From PXAP01 sp964421595 (GTDB lineage: Bacteria; Bacteroidota; Bacteroidia; Bacteroidales; PUMT01), in the NCBI GenBank assembly GCA_964421595.1, contig CAYQXY010000018.1, forward strand, positions 1-64,000: a DNA stretch of 64,000 nt, given 5' to 3'. Positions within the stretch are counted from its first letter, which is position 1. Every line of letters starts with the position of its first letter. Below, piece after piece: positions 53,387 through 61,666 of this stretch. The notes under the pieces were generated by a model, which did not search any database, was not told the DNA's origin, and was given only the letters and a program-made list of their open reading frames with translations. Made by a program: the position numbers and the translations under genes.

Positions 53387-55438
53387 TTAGTCCGCTCTGG
53401 CTGCTAATCCTGCATTATAGTTCTCCAGACCATTGTCAAGGAATTCGATAAACGCTTCGACGTTAAGGTTGTAACCATGCGGATTGCCAAGCAGGTTCTC
53501 TCCGGCATCCATGACAACATAATAAGGCTGAGTATTGGTGTTGAAATTCGTAATCTGGTAATCAAGGTTCCTTGTCCCGATAGTACTTTTTACCCTTCCG
53601 TCAAAGTCAGAAGTTACCCATTGGTTTTCCGGCAATCTGGTTCTGTCGTCAACATACAGTGCAATGATTATATAATCTTCCCTTAGCCTGCGCAGCACTC
53701 TCGGGTCTGACCAGACTTTTGCCTCCATTTCCTTGCAGTTGGAACAGGCATGGCCTACAAAGTCGATAAAAACAGGTTTATTCTGCTCCCTGGCACATGC
53801 CAGTCCCTGTTCCAGATCAAAATAACCCCTCAGTCCGTGCGGTAAATGCAAAAAATCAGCATACAACGGATCTTCGCACAGATCTGTACGCTGGGCCTGT
53901 GTGCCCTGAAACTCTGCATCCCTTATCATCCCTCTTATATCAAACGTGTGTGTCTGGGGTGATGGTAATAGTGATGAGATGGATGTAAGCGGGGCACCGA
54001 ACATGCCCGGAACAAGATAAACAACAAAGGAAAATGATGCAATTGCCAGAATTAGCCTGGGAACACTTATATGAGAAACTTCACTGTCGTGTGCAAATTT
54101 AATCTTGCCAAGCAGGTAAAATCCGAGCAAAGTGAAAATAACTATCCAGATCGCCAGGTAGATATCCCTTGTCAAAATACCGAAATGATAAGTCTGGTCG
54201 ATAATCATGAGAAATCGCAGACTGAATGCCAGCACAATGAATCCGAGCACAACCTTTACGGAATTAAGCCATCCGCCCGATTTGGGAAGTTTATTAATCC
54301 AGGAAGGGAAAATTGCCAGAAGCGTGAATGGAATAGCAAAAGCAAGGGAAAAACCGAACATCCCAACTATCGGTTTTGAACCTGCACCAGAGGCTGCTTC
54401 CACAAGTAATGCACCAACTATGGGTCCGACACATGAAAGTGATACAATAACCAGGGTAAGAGCCATGAAGAAAGAACCAATATACCCTCCGCTGTCAGCC
54501 TTTTGATCGGCTTTTGTAGCCAGACTGCCCGGGATTGTTATTTCAAAAAGGCCAAAGAATGATGCGGCAAATACAAGAAAGAGTATGAAGAAAATAATAT
54601 TGGGCAGCCAGTGGGAGGTTAGCTGATTGGCAAACCCAGCGCCAACAGAGGTAAGCGATACCAGTAATCCAAGGCTTGTGTAAACGGCGATTATTGATAT
54701 TGCAAACACAATAATATTAATAATTGAATTCATCTTGCCTGACTGCTTTTGCATGAAAAATGAAACAGTCATTGGGATCATGGGGAAAACGCAGGGAGTA
54801 AGAAGTCCGGCCAGCCCCCCTGCAAACGCTATGAAAAAGAATATCCATAGCGACCTGGTGTCATTTGTCTCTTCCGGTGTAAACTGAGCCTCCGGCATTG
54901 CAGCTGTTTCTGAAGGTGCCTCAGCAACGGCAGCTCCGGCCCCGGCATTGATGACATATTCAATCTCCGTTTCCTGTGGAGGAAGACACCGTTCATCATC
55001 GCAGCTCATGTACTCGACGAAACCTGTTATAGTAAATTCCTGATCGGTAAGGATTCTTATTTTCTGAAGAAAACCTGCATTATTGCTGAAGAGTGGCAGT
55101 TCCATTTCAAAAAAAGGATCGAACTTAATTTCGGGTGTGGTTGTTTCCTCAGTGGTCCCGATAAGCTCAAAAAAATCAGATTCTTCAAGATAAAACGAGG
55201 TAGGAATTGGTCCACCATCAGGAATTTCCAGTCCGTATAGGTACCACTTATCATCGATAATTGCATTAACCAGGAGATTGTATTCATCTTCATTTACCTT
55301 CTCCTGGCTGGACTCCCACTTAACCGGTTCCAGTATCTGTGCCATCGCCGGAGTGAGGCTTAGCAAGAATAATATCAGGGTGAAAAACAGAATTGCGACT
55401 TTTGAGTAGCGGTATTTATGCTGGTACTTCATTTGCAA
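53387..55438 (-). CDS. DsbD-like thiol:disulfide interchange protein
   Basis: The 683-residue protein has a signal peptide and an N-terminal DsbD-alpha domain (about 30-165, with a CDDERC pair). An acidic linker follows, then an eight-helix CcdA/DsbD membrane domain (about 195-470, with LTPCVFPMIPMT and LVIVSLSCVGPIVGALL carrying the membrane cysteines) and a C-terminal thioredoxin domain with active site HACSNCKEMEAKVW. It moves reducing equivalents from cytoplasmic thioredoxin to periplasmic proteins, for example in cytochrome c maturation. It is convergent with lnt. Confidence 0.92.
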   Translation of the reverse strand: MQMKYQHKYRYSKVAILFFTLILFLLSLTPAMAQILEPVKWESSQEKVNEDEYNLLVNAIIDDKWYLYGLEIPDGGPIPTSFYLEESDFFELIGTTEETTTPEIKFDPFFEMELPLFSNNAGFLQKIRILTDQEFTITGFVEYMSCDDERCLPPQETEIEYVINAGAGAAVAEAPSETAAMPEAQFTPEETNDTRSLWIFFFIAFAGGLAGLLTPCVFPMIPMTVSFFMQKQSGKMNSIINIIVFAISIIAVYTSLGLLVSLTSVGAGFANQLTSHWLPNIIFFILFLVFAASFFGLFEITIPGSLATKADQKADSGGYIGSFFMALTLVIVSLSCVGPIVGALLVEAASGAGSKPIVGMFGFSLAFAIPFTLLAIFPSWINKLPKSGGWLNSVKVVLGFIVLAFSLRFLMIIDQTYHFGILTRDIYLAIWIVIFTLLGFYLLGKIKFAHDSEVSHISVPRLILAIASFSFVVYLVPGMFGAPLTSISSLLPSPQTHTFDIRGMIRDAEFQGTQAQRTDLCEDPLYADFLHLPHGLRGYFDLEQGLACAREQNKPVFIDFVGHACSNCKEMEAKVWSDPRVLRRLREDYIIIALYVDDRTRLPENQWVTSDFDGRVKSTIGTRNLDYQITNFNTNTQPYYVVMDAGENLLGNPHGYNLNVEAFIEFLDNGLENYNAGLAARAD

Positions 55439-55523
55439 TTACTTTAATAGGGCTTGTTTTGGGTAACAAAATTACAAAAAGGAAAGTACAATCAGGTTTA
55501 AATATTGTTAAATGGTATACCGA

Positions 55524-57080
55524 CTATATTGATAGCCCAAGTTCATCATCGTGGGAGTTAAAGAACCTGTATTCCATATAATGATATGATATCATAGGGA
55601 TGATCTTTATTTTACATCCGTATTTATAGCTCCATTTCAATCTTTTGGAAAACAATCCCTTTTTCAGGTATGCTTCAGTATATGGGTGAACCTTAAGAAC
55701 CAGGCTTTTTACCTTATTTTCCTGAATTATTGTCTGGAGCCTGTCTTCGATCTCATCGGTAAAAAGAATGCTGGGGTTGATCTCTCCGGTGCCATGGCAG
55801 GTAGGGCATTTTTCCATGGTCTTGATATTCATTTCAGGCCTGACCCGTTGCCTTGTAAGCTGCATCAGTCCGAATTTGCTTAAGGGAAGGATATTATGTT
55901 TAGTGCGGTCTTCAGACATGAACTCCTTCATCTTATCAAATAGCATCTGCTTATTCTCCTGAGAATGCATATCAATAAAATCGACTACTATAATGCCACC
56001 CATATCACGCAAACGCAATTGTCTTGCAATTTCTTCAGCTGCAATCAGGTTAACTGCAAGTGCATTTGATTCCTGATTATCTCCTGTTTTCGAACGATTC
56101 CCGCTGTTTACGTCAATGACATGGAGTGCTTCGGTATGTTCAATAATCAGATATGCACCATTCCTGCAAGATACGGTCTTGCCAAAAAGGGATTTTATCT
56201 GTTTTTCTATCCCAAAATGATCAAATATTGGTGCAGATCCGGAATAATGTTTGACAATCTTTTGCTTTTCTGGCGCGATGGTGCTGATGTATTCCTTTAT
56301 TTCGCGGACAAGGATTTCGTCGTTCACATATATGTTGTTAAACGAAACATTAAGGAGGTCCCGCAAAATTGTAGAGGTGCGATCAAGTTCCTGCAATACC
56401 AGTTTGGGTGCTATCGACCCCCTGACTTTTTCATATACCGACTCCCACTTTTTAACAAGCATTTTAAGCTCGGAATCAAGTTCTGCAACACGCTTACCTT
56501 CTGCTACCGTTCTTACTATAAGGCCGTAGTTTCTTGGTTTAATGCTTTGCAACAGTCGTTTCAGCCTGTTCCTTTCTTCGGCCGATTCAATCTTTTGAGA
56601 AACAGAAACCTTGTCGGAGAATGGCATAAGTACCAGATTCCTTCCTGCAATGGATATCTCAGAGCTTAACCTTGGCCCCTTTGTTGAAATAGGCTCCTTG
56701 GCAATCTGCACAAGGATATTCTGGCCGCTTGACAATACATTGCCAATCTTGCCGTCCTTATCGATATCATTTTCTGATTTAAATCTCTGAAGAATCTGAT
56801 TCTTGCCTTTTTTTGCCTGTATCTGAGCTATAAATTTATTCAGAGTCTGAAACTGGGGCCCAAGATCCAGGTAATGCAAGAAGGCATCTTTTTCATATCC
56901 TACATCAACAAATGCAGCATTGAGACCGGGCATGATCTTTTTAACCTTACCCAGGTAAATATTGCCAACTGTAAACTGAACGTTACTTCTTTGTTTATTC
57001 AGCTCTACAAGTTGTTTTTTATCGAGTAAGGCAATAGCAATTTCAGAAGCAGTAACATCGATAACTAATTCTTTACTCAC
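55524..57080 (-). CDS. rng: Ribonuclease G/E family endoribonuclease
   Basis: The 518-residue enzyme has an N-terminal S1 domain (about 35-125: VGNIYLGKVKKIMPGLNAAFVDVG), the RNase H-like and DNase-like catalytic core with GGIIVVDFIDM (metal-binding Asp) and HVIDVNSGNR, and the zinc-link motif CPTCHGTGE. It lacks the long disordered tail of RNase E, so it is of the RNase G type. It processes rRNA and mRNA. It lies downstream of HU and the COX24-like gene, beyond a hairpin terminator. Confidence 0.94.
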   Translation of the reverse strand: MSKELVIDVTASEIAIALLDKKQLVELNKQRSNVQFTVGNIYLGKVKKIMPGLNAAFVDVGYEKDAFLHYLDLGPQFQTLNKFIAQIQAKKGKNQILQRFKSENDIDKDGKIGNVLSSGQNILVQIAKEPISTKGPRLSSEISIAGRNLVLMPFSDKVSVSQKIESAEERNRLKRLLQSIKPRNYGLIVRTVAEGKRVAELDSELKMLVKKWESVYEKVRGSIAPKLVLQELDRTSTILRDLLNVSFNNIYVNDEILVREIKEYISTIAPEKQKIVKHYSGSAPIFDHFGIEKQIKSLFGKTVSCRNGAYLIIEHTEALHVIDVNSGNRSKTGDNQESNALAVNLIAAEEIARQLRLRDMGGIIVVDFIDMHSQENKQMLFDKMKEFMSEDRTKHNILPLSKFGLMQLTRQRVRPEMNIKTMEKCPTCHGTGEINPSILFTDEIEDRLQTIIQENKVKSLVLKVHPYTEAYLKKGLFSKRLKWSYKYGCKIKIIPMISYHYMEYRFFNSHDDELGLSI

Positions 57081-57156
57081 AATTCCTCTATATTATAGGA
57101 AGATAACGGGAAATATCACATAACTGTTAAAGTTAGTGATACAGTTCATAAAATAT

Positions 57157-57189
57157 AATAAACCTAAAGATATATTCTTTAGGTTTATT
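57157..57189 (-). terminator. Terminator after the HU and COX24-like genes
   Basis: A perfect 14-base stem (AATAAACCTAAAGA with its complement) closes a five-base TATAT loop, 34 bases after the COX24-like stop. It separates this small-gene transcript from rng. The stem is AT-rich and lacks a long U-tract, so attenuation is also possible. Confidence 0.65.
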
Positions 57190-57223
57190 ACTGTTAACTA
57201 CACGTTATCAGCTTAAAAGTTGA

Positions 57224-57316
57224 TTATTTCCTTTTTTTATGACGATTTTTCCTCAAACGTTTTTTCCGTTTGTGGGTTGCCATCTTATGTCTTTTTCTTT
57301 TTTTTCCGCTTGGCAT
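57224..57316 (-). CDS. AURKAIP1/COX24-domain ribosomal microprotein
   Basis: A 30-codon frame encodes a peptide starting MPSGKKRKRHKMATHKRK and ending with alternating Arg/Lys (KNRHKKRK). It matches the small AURKAIP1/COX24-domain protein conserved across Bacteroidota and related to mitochondrial small-subunit protein mS38 and actinobacterial bS22. More than half of the residues are basic. It should be a ribosome-associated protein. It lies 25 bases after the HU gene on the same strand and is followed by a hairpin terminator. Confidence 0.88.
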   Translation of the reverse strand: MPSGKKRKRHKMATHKRKKRLRKNRHKKRK

Positions 57317-57341
57317 TATTTATATTTTATTTGATCTGAAC

Positions 57342-57629
57342 TTATTTCTTTACGTAAGTCTTTACCTTGTTAACAAAAGTTTTGGAAGGCTTAAAGGCTG
57401 GTATGAAATGTTCAGGAATTATTATAGTCGTGTTTTTTGAAATGTTCCTGGCGGTCTTCTTTGCTCTTTTCTTAACTATGAAACTGCCAAATCCCCTTAA
57501 ATAGACATTCTTGTCTTTAGATAATGAGTCTTTAACCGATTCCATGAAAGCTTCAACCGTTTTTTGAACAGTAATTTTTTCAATTCCAGTGTTTTTGGAA
57601 ATTTCGTTAACAATATCTGCCTTTGTCAT
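57342..57629 (-). CDS. HU-family DNA-binding protein
   Basis: The 95-residue protein has the histone-like HU/IHF fold: helices MTKADIVNEISKNTGI and VQKTVEAFMESVKDSL, then the beta-arm region NVYLRGFGSFIVKKRAKKTARN and a basic C-terminal end. It bends and compacts DNA as a dimer. The neighbourhood of rng, HU, ssb and gldE is common in Bacteroidota. Confidence 0.94.
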   Translation of the reverse strand: MTKADIVNEISKNTGIEKITVQKTVEAFMESVKDSLSKDKNVYLRGFGSFIVKKRAKKTARNISKNTTIIIPEHFIPAFKPSKTFVNKVKTYVKK

Positions 57630-57938
57630 TTTTAAAAATCTTTAGTTATCAATAATTTAGTGCAAAATTTTTTGTGTGGGACTGCAAATATAATTTTATT
57701 TACCAAAATAAAAAAACTCTTTGATGCTAATTTTCAAAAGCCTGCGGAAAAACAGACATATTCTGTAAATATGGAGGTTTTTATTTAATTACAACGTTTT
57801 AAACAGATCTTTTTATAAAATCATTTCAAAATATCTCCTTAACTCTTGAATTCACATTAATTTTAACCATTTAAGTCTTGTATAATAACCAATGATTCGT
57901 TATATTTATATATAGTACTAATAAAAAAAATAAATAAA
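57630..57938. other. 310-base divergent promoter region between HU and ssb
   Basis: Very AT-rich. It contains a candidate HU promoter on the minus strand and a near match TATATTTA before ssb. In relatives mutY often lies at this place, but there is no room for it here. Confidence 0.5.
57685..57692 (-). promoter_or_regulatory. Bacteroidota -7 element TATATTTG upstream of HU
   Basis: On the minus strand this is a full TAnnTTTG match, 55 bases before the HU ATG. No convincing -33 element was seen. Confidence 0.45.
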
Positions 57939-58361
57939 ATGATTAACAAGGTCGTACTTATCGGAAATGCAGGACAGGATCCTGAAGTCAGACATCTGGA
58001 ATCAGGTATAGCTGTCGCTAATTTTACGCTTGCTACAAATGAAACCTACAAGGACAAAAATGGTGAAAAAGTAACCCAAACCGAATGGCACCGTATAGTG
58101 CTTTGGCGTGGACTGGCAGAAGTAGCAGAGAAATATGTCAAAAAGGGAGAGCAGCTTTACATCGAAGGCCGTCTTCGCACACGCAACTGGGATGATAAAG
58201 ACGGTAACAAACGTTATACAACAGAAGTTTATGCCGATGTAATGAAAATGCTTGGCAAAAAGTCTGATCAGGATTCATCGATGAGCTCTGCTCCTGTTGA
58301 AGATAGCGGACATCCTGAGCCAGCCAATGATAATGCCGGAGGAGATGATCTTCCGTTCTAA
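57939..58361 (+). CDS. ssb: Single-stranded DNA-binding protein
   Basis: The 140-residue protein has an OB fold beginning MINKVVLIGNAGQDPEVRHLE and containing TEWHRIVLWRGLAEVAEKYVKKG, a disordered acidic linker rich in Ser, Pro, Asn and Gly, and the conserved acidic tip DDLPF that recruits repair and replication partners. It coats single-stranded DNA. The downstream 700 bases hold no gene but two repeat copies. Confidence 0.96.
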   Translation: MINKVVLIGNAGQDPEVRHLESGIAVANFTLATNETYKDKNGEKVTQTEWHRIVLWRGLAEVAEKYVKKGEQLYIEGRLRTRNWDDKDGNKRYTTEVYADVMKMLGKKSDQDSSMSSAPVEDSGHPEPANDNAGGDDLPF

Positions 58362-58470
58362 ATACAAGCTTAAAATAAGTGCCCCTGACTTTATCAGGTA
58401 GCCCAATATTTTTTGATACCGTTAGTTTTGTGTCAGTAAGATGTGTGGTAAACGGAGTTTGTTGCAATTG

Positions 58471-58640
58471 CTATTTGAAACGGGTTTCCCCCGCCCAGGA
58501 AAAAGACGTTAAGAAAATCAGGTTTTTTTTCGTTATGAAAACCGTGCTGTCTGAGCTTGGCGAGTTCACGGTTTTTAGAAAAAAAACCATGATTTTTGGG
58601 CTTTTTCCGTAAGCGCGGTACTTTTTGGTCAATGTTAGTT
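58471..58640. repeat. Nested-hairpin dispersed repeat, copy 2
   Basis: The same architecture as copy 1 appears with different bases. The outer stem is 58499-58505/58601-58607 (GAAAAAG with CTTTTTC). The middle stem is 58514-58530/58579-58596 (AAAATCAGG plus T8, one bulged A). The inner stem is 58538-58546/58567-58575 (AAAACCGTG with CACGGTTTT). The loop CTGTCTGAGCTTGGCGAG and the following GTAAGCGCGGTA are conserved. The second hairpin of copy 1 and the GGCTTGAGCAG end are missing here. Confidence 0.82.
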
Positions 58641-58684
58641 TTGTATTTGGGTAAGATCTTTGGGACAAACAGTTTAATAGAGAA

Positions 58685-58884
58685 ATAGTTTGAAACGGTT
58701 TCTTTCCGCCTAATGAAAAAGCCGTTAAGGAAATCAAGTTTTTTTCGTTAAGAAAACCTTGCTGTTCGAGCTTTGCGAGTTCAAGGTTTTTAGAAAAAAA
58801 CTTGGATTTTCAGGCTTTGTAATGTAAGCGGCGGCATTTTTTGATTTTTTTTTTTGCTGTTGAAAAAAAGGAATAGCCCCTGCG
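58685..58884. repeat. Nested-hairpin dispersed repeat, copy 3
   Basis: The outer stem is 58718-58723/58813-58818 (AAAGCC with GGCTTT), the middle stem 58731-58745/58794-58809 (AAATCAAG plus T7, one bulged G) and the inner stem 58753-58761/58782-58790 (AAAACCTTG with CAAGGTTTT). The loop reads CTGTTCGAGCTTTGCGAG. The GTAAGCGGCGGCA block, the TTTTGCTGTTGAAAAAAAGG segment and the GGCTTGAGCAG end match copy 1. It lies about 100 bases after copy 2. Confidence 0.82.
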
Positions 58885-59058
58885 GCTTGAGCAGATAAAA
58901 TTAAACTTATTGTAATCACTAATTTATTTATTAACTTGCGGTCTGCGGGAGCGTTGACTTCTGCCTGGTTTATTCAGCACTCTTTTGTCCTTGAACTGAA
59001 GATTGTATCGCGCAGAGATTAGAATGCTCATAAACAAATTAATGATCTAAAGTCGGCC

Positions 59059-60390
59059 TTGGAAGACAGTGAGTTTTATTTAATGTTTCTTGCCAGTACA
59101 GATATTGTATTCTATCCGTTTAATTTAACAATCGGGATAGGTTTATCAGGACTGGTTATTCTGCTGATAGCCTCGGCCCTGATTTCAGGTTCTGAGGTTG
59201 CATTTTTTTCATTATCGCCTATTGACCTGAACCATATCGGCAAAGACAATACCAGGTCCAGCATAATTGTAAACAAGCTGCTTGAAAATCAGGAGCGGCT
59301 TCTTGCCACTATCCTTGTTGCAAACAACTTTATAAATGTCGCCATCATTATCCTGTCGACTATAATTGCCACCCTTCTTGTTGACTTCTCTTCAGCACCT
59401 GCCATTGGTTTCTTTTTCCAGGTTGTTGTGATCACTTTTCTGCTTCTGCTGTTTGGGGAAATCCTTCCCAAGCTTTATGCAAATCATAAACCAATGAAGT
59501 TTTCCCTGATGATGGCCTATCCGCTGCTTACCCTTCAAAAGGTGTTGCAACCGGTTTCCTGGTTACTGATTGTTTCGGGATCGCTGGTTTACAGTAAAGC
59601 TAATCATAAAAAAGAGAACATTTCCATTAATGACCTCTCGCAAGCTCTTGATATTGCGGCTCCTTCACTGAATGAAGACAAAATGATACTGAAGGGCATT
59701 GTAGATTTCGGCAACACTGATGTAACTGAAATTATGAAGCCACGCATGGATGTTATTGCTGTTAATATATCCACTGGCTTAAACACATTGATTTCTATAA
59801 TCATTGAATCCGGCTATTCAAGAATACCTGTATATGTAGAGACATTTGATAATGTAAAGGGCATATTGTATGTCAAAGATCTGTTGCCTCATCATCAAAA
59901 GGGAGATTCATTCAGGTGGCAGACCCTGATCAGGCCACCTTATTTTGTTCCGGAAACAAAGAAGATAAACTTTCTGTTAAAGGAGTTTCAGACCCAGAAG
60001 ATCCATATGGCTGTTGTCGTTGACGAGTATGGGGGAACTACCGGAATTGTTACTATGGAAGATATTCTTGAGGAAATTGTAGGAGATATAAGTGACGAGT
60101 TTGATCTTGAAGAGTTGTATTTTTCCAAACTGGACGACAGGAATTATATTTTTGAAGGTAAAACCCCGCTGAATGACTTCTATAAGATTCTTAACCTGAG
60201 CCATGATGTATTTGATGAAATAAAAGGCGATGCAGACACCCTGGCTGGACTGATACTTGAGTATGAAGGAGAGATTCCTGAAAAGAACAAGAAAATATTT
60301 TACAACCAATTTGAGTTTAAAATAGAATCGGCCGATAACCGCCGCATTAAACAGATCAGGGTTTGCATCAATAAAAAAAATCAGGCATAA
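59059..60390 (+). CDS. gldE: Gliding-motility-associated protein GldE (CNNM/CorC family)
   Basis: The 443-residue membrane protein has a DUF21/CNNM domain with three to four helices (about 20-165: SALISGSEVAFFSLSP, FFQVVVITFLLLLFGEILPK), a CBS pair (about 200-320: TEIMKPRMDVIAV, HMAVVVDEYGGTTGIVTMEDILEEI) and a CorC/HlyC C-terminal domain. In Flavobacterium GldE is linked to gliding and the type IX secretion system together with GldD; here gldD follows by a few bases. I use a TTG start (MEDSEFYL); an ATG eight codons later is the alternative. Confidence 0.9.
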   Translation: MEDSEFYLMFLASTDIVFYPFNLTIGIGLSGLVILLIASALISGSEVAFFSLSPIDLNHIGKDNTRSSIIVNKLLENQERLLATILVANNFINVAIIILSTIIATLLVDFSSAPAIGFFFQVVVITFLLLLFGEILPKLYANHKPMKFSLMMAYPLLTLQKVLQPVSWLLIVSGSLVYSKANHKKENISINDLSQALDIAAPSLNEDKMILKGIVDFGNTDVTEIMKPRMDVIAVNISTGLNTLISIIIESGYSRIPVYVETFDNVKGILYVKDLLPHHQKGDSFRWQTLIRPPYFVPETKKINFLLKEFQTQKIHMAVVVDEYGGTTGIVTMEDILEEIVGDISDEFDLEELYFSKLDDRNYIFEGKTPLNDFYKILNLSHDVFDEIKGDADTLAGLILEYEGEIPEKNKKIFYNQFEFKIESADNRRIKQIRVCINKKNQA

Positions 60391-60400
60391 ATTCTTGGAA

Positions 60401-60976
60401 ATGGGGCGTATAATTATTTTTTCAGTTATTGTTGTATTAATGTTTGTTGTATCGTGTTCGGGCGGCGATTATAATCCAAAACCAAGAGGTTACTTCAGGA
60501 TTGATTTCCCCGAAAGGGAATATAAAAAGTATGAAGGAAATTGTCCCTATATCTTCATGTATCCGGGGTATGCCAACATAAGCGACGATGATAGCCGAAT
60601 TGCAGAACCGTGCTGGATAAACATTGATTTTCCTGAATTCAGGGGGCGGTTGCATATTAGTTACAAAAGTGTTGAGGACGATCTGGTCGATTTAATGGAG
60701 GATTCGAGAAAACTTGCTTTCAGGCATAGTGTCAAGGCAGATGCTATTGAAGAAAGACTGTTTATCAATGAAAAGGATAAGGTCTACGGGGTGATGTTTG
60801 ATATCAGTGGCAATTCCGCCTCTGCCATCCAATTCTTCCTTACCGACAGTACCGACCACTTCTTCAGGGGGGCTCTTTATTTCAACGTGCATCCCAATAA
60901 AGACTCACTTGCACCGGTTATAGATTATTTCAGGGAAGATATACTGTATCTTATCGAAACTTTTGCCTGGAACTAA
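60401..60976 (+). CDS. gldD: Gliding-motility lipoprotein GldD
   Basis: The 191-residue protein is a predicted lipoprotein with a signal core IIIFSVIVVLMFVVSC and Cys19. The conserved GldD segment YNPKPRGYFRIDFPEREY follows, and the protein ends DYFREDILYLIETFAWN. GldD is required for gliding and type IX secretion in model Bacteroidota, though it also occurs in non-gliding species. The ATG start is preferred over a TTG two codons upstream. It forms an operon with gldE. Confidence 0.93.
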   Translation: MGRIIIFSVIVVLMFVVSCSGGDYNPKPRGYFRIDFPEREYKKYEGNCPYIFMYPGYANISDDDSRIAEPCWINIDFPEFRGRLHISYKSVEDDLVDLMEDSRKLAFRHSVKADAIEERLFINEKDKVYGVMFDISGNSASAIQFFLTDSTDHFFRGALYFNVHPNKDSLAPVIDYFREDILYLIETFAWN

Positions 60977-61026
60977 ATGATTTCTGATCTTTGTACTTAT
61001 CAACGGATTAATTATAATTGCCGGGT

Positions 61027-61659
61027 ATGGCTTTAGTGATGAAAAAATATGTGCAGGACGATTGTCTTCTCGGAATATGGGAGATATCTGAAGATTTTTT
61101 TCATCTGTACGATATGCTTGAACTTACTTCCGGTGAGATAGAGACCCTTAACAGTTTTAAAAGTTATGACAGGAAGCTTGAATGGCTAAGTGTTAGAGTT
61201 TTGCTTGCAGAGATGACCGGTCCCGAAATTAAGATATTCTATAATGGTAACAGGAAGCCATTCCTTACAGACCAAAGCTATCATATCAGCATTTCACATT
61301 CAAATAAACTTACATCAATCATCCTTAGTAAAAAGCACAGGGTTGGGCTGGATCTTGAGTTTATTTCGAATAAAATTTCATCTCTGGCTGGAAAGTTCCT
61401 CACACCTGCCGAGGAAGATGCGATAGTCAGGACATGCCATCGATACCAGGTTTATATATACTGGTGCGCAAAGGAAACTTTATACAAGATATGTGACAAA
61501 CAGAATATAAATTTTCGTGAAGACATTATAATCAATCCATTTGTTCCTTCAAAACAGGGAGTCCTCAGTGGAAGGGTGCATACAAATGCAATAGAGGAAG
61601 ATTTTGTGATGAACTATTTCAAATATCAGAATTATACAATAGTCTGGTGTTGCAAGTGA
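61027..61659 (+). CDS. 4'-phosphopantetheinyl transferase superfamily protein
   Basis: The 210-residue enzyme would transfer phosphopantetheine from CoA to a carrier protein. The Sfp-type magnesium and CoA motifs are present: VGLDLEFI (Asp109, Glu111) and WCAKETLYK (Lys149, Glu150), preceded by SISHSNKL. The size suits the Sfp class. It lies downstream of gldD and seven bases before pcrB, on the same strand. The target carrier protein is unknown; no synthase is in the window. Confidence 0.88.
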   Translation: MALVMKKYVQDDCLLGIWEISEDFFHLYDMLELTSGEIETLNSFKSYDRKLEWLSVRVLLAEMTGPEIKIFYNGNRKPFLTDQSYHISISHSNKLTSIILSKKHRVGLDLEFISNKISSLAGKFLTPAEEDAIVRTCHRYQVYIYWCAKETLYKICDKQNINFREDIIINPFVPSKQGVLSGRVHTNAIEEDFVMNYFKYQNYTIVWCCK

Positions 61660-61666
61660 TTTTTAT

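Larger units (their letters stand above)
58362..59058. other. 700-base region between ssb and gldE, tandem repeats
   Basis: No gene is supported. The region holds two tandem copies of the nested-hairpin repeat, each preceded by a GTTAGTTTTGT phrase and a TTTGAAACGG(G/T)TT block, followed by about 170 AT-rich bases that lead into gldE. Open frames crossing the repeats have no homology and are chance. Confidence 0.6.

Noticed and set aside
58422..58890. CRISPR array in the ssb-gldE spacer
   Set aside because: There are only two long, imperfect repeats with internal palindromes, no regular short repeats and spacers, and no cas genes.
58138..58919. Several open frames of 60-110 codons across the repeat region between ssb and gldE
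   Set aside because: They cross hairpin repeats and the ssb coding region, have low-complexity translations and no family resemblance.
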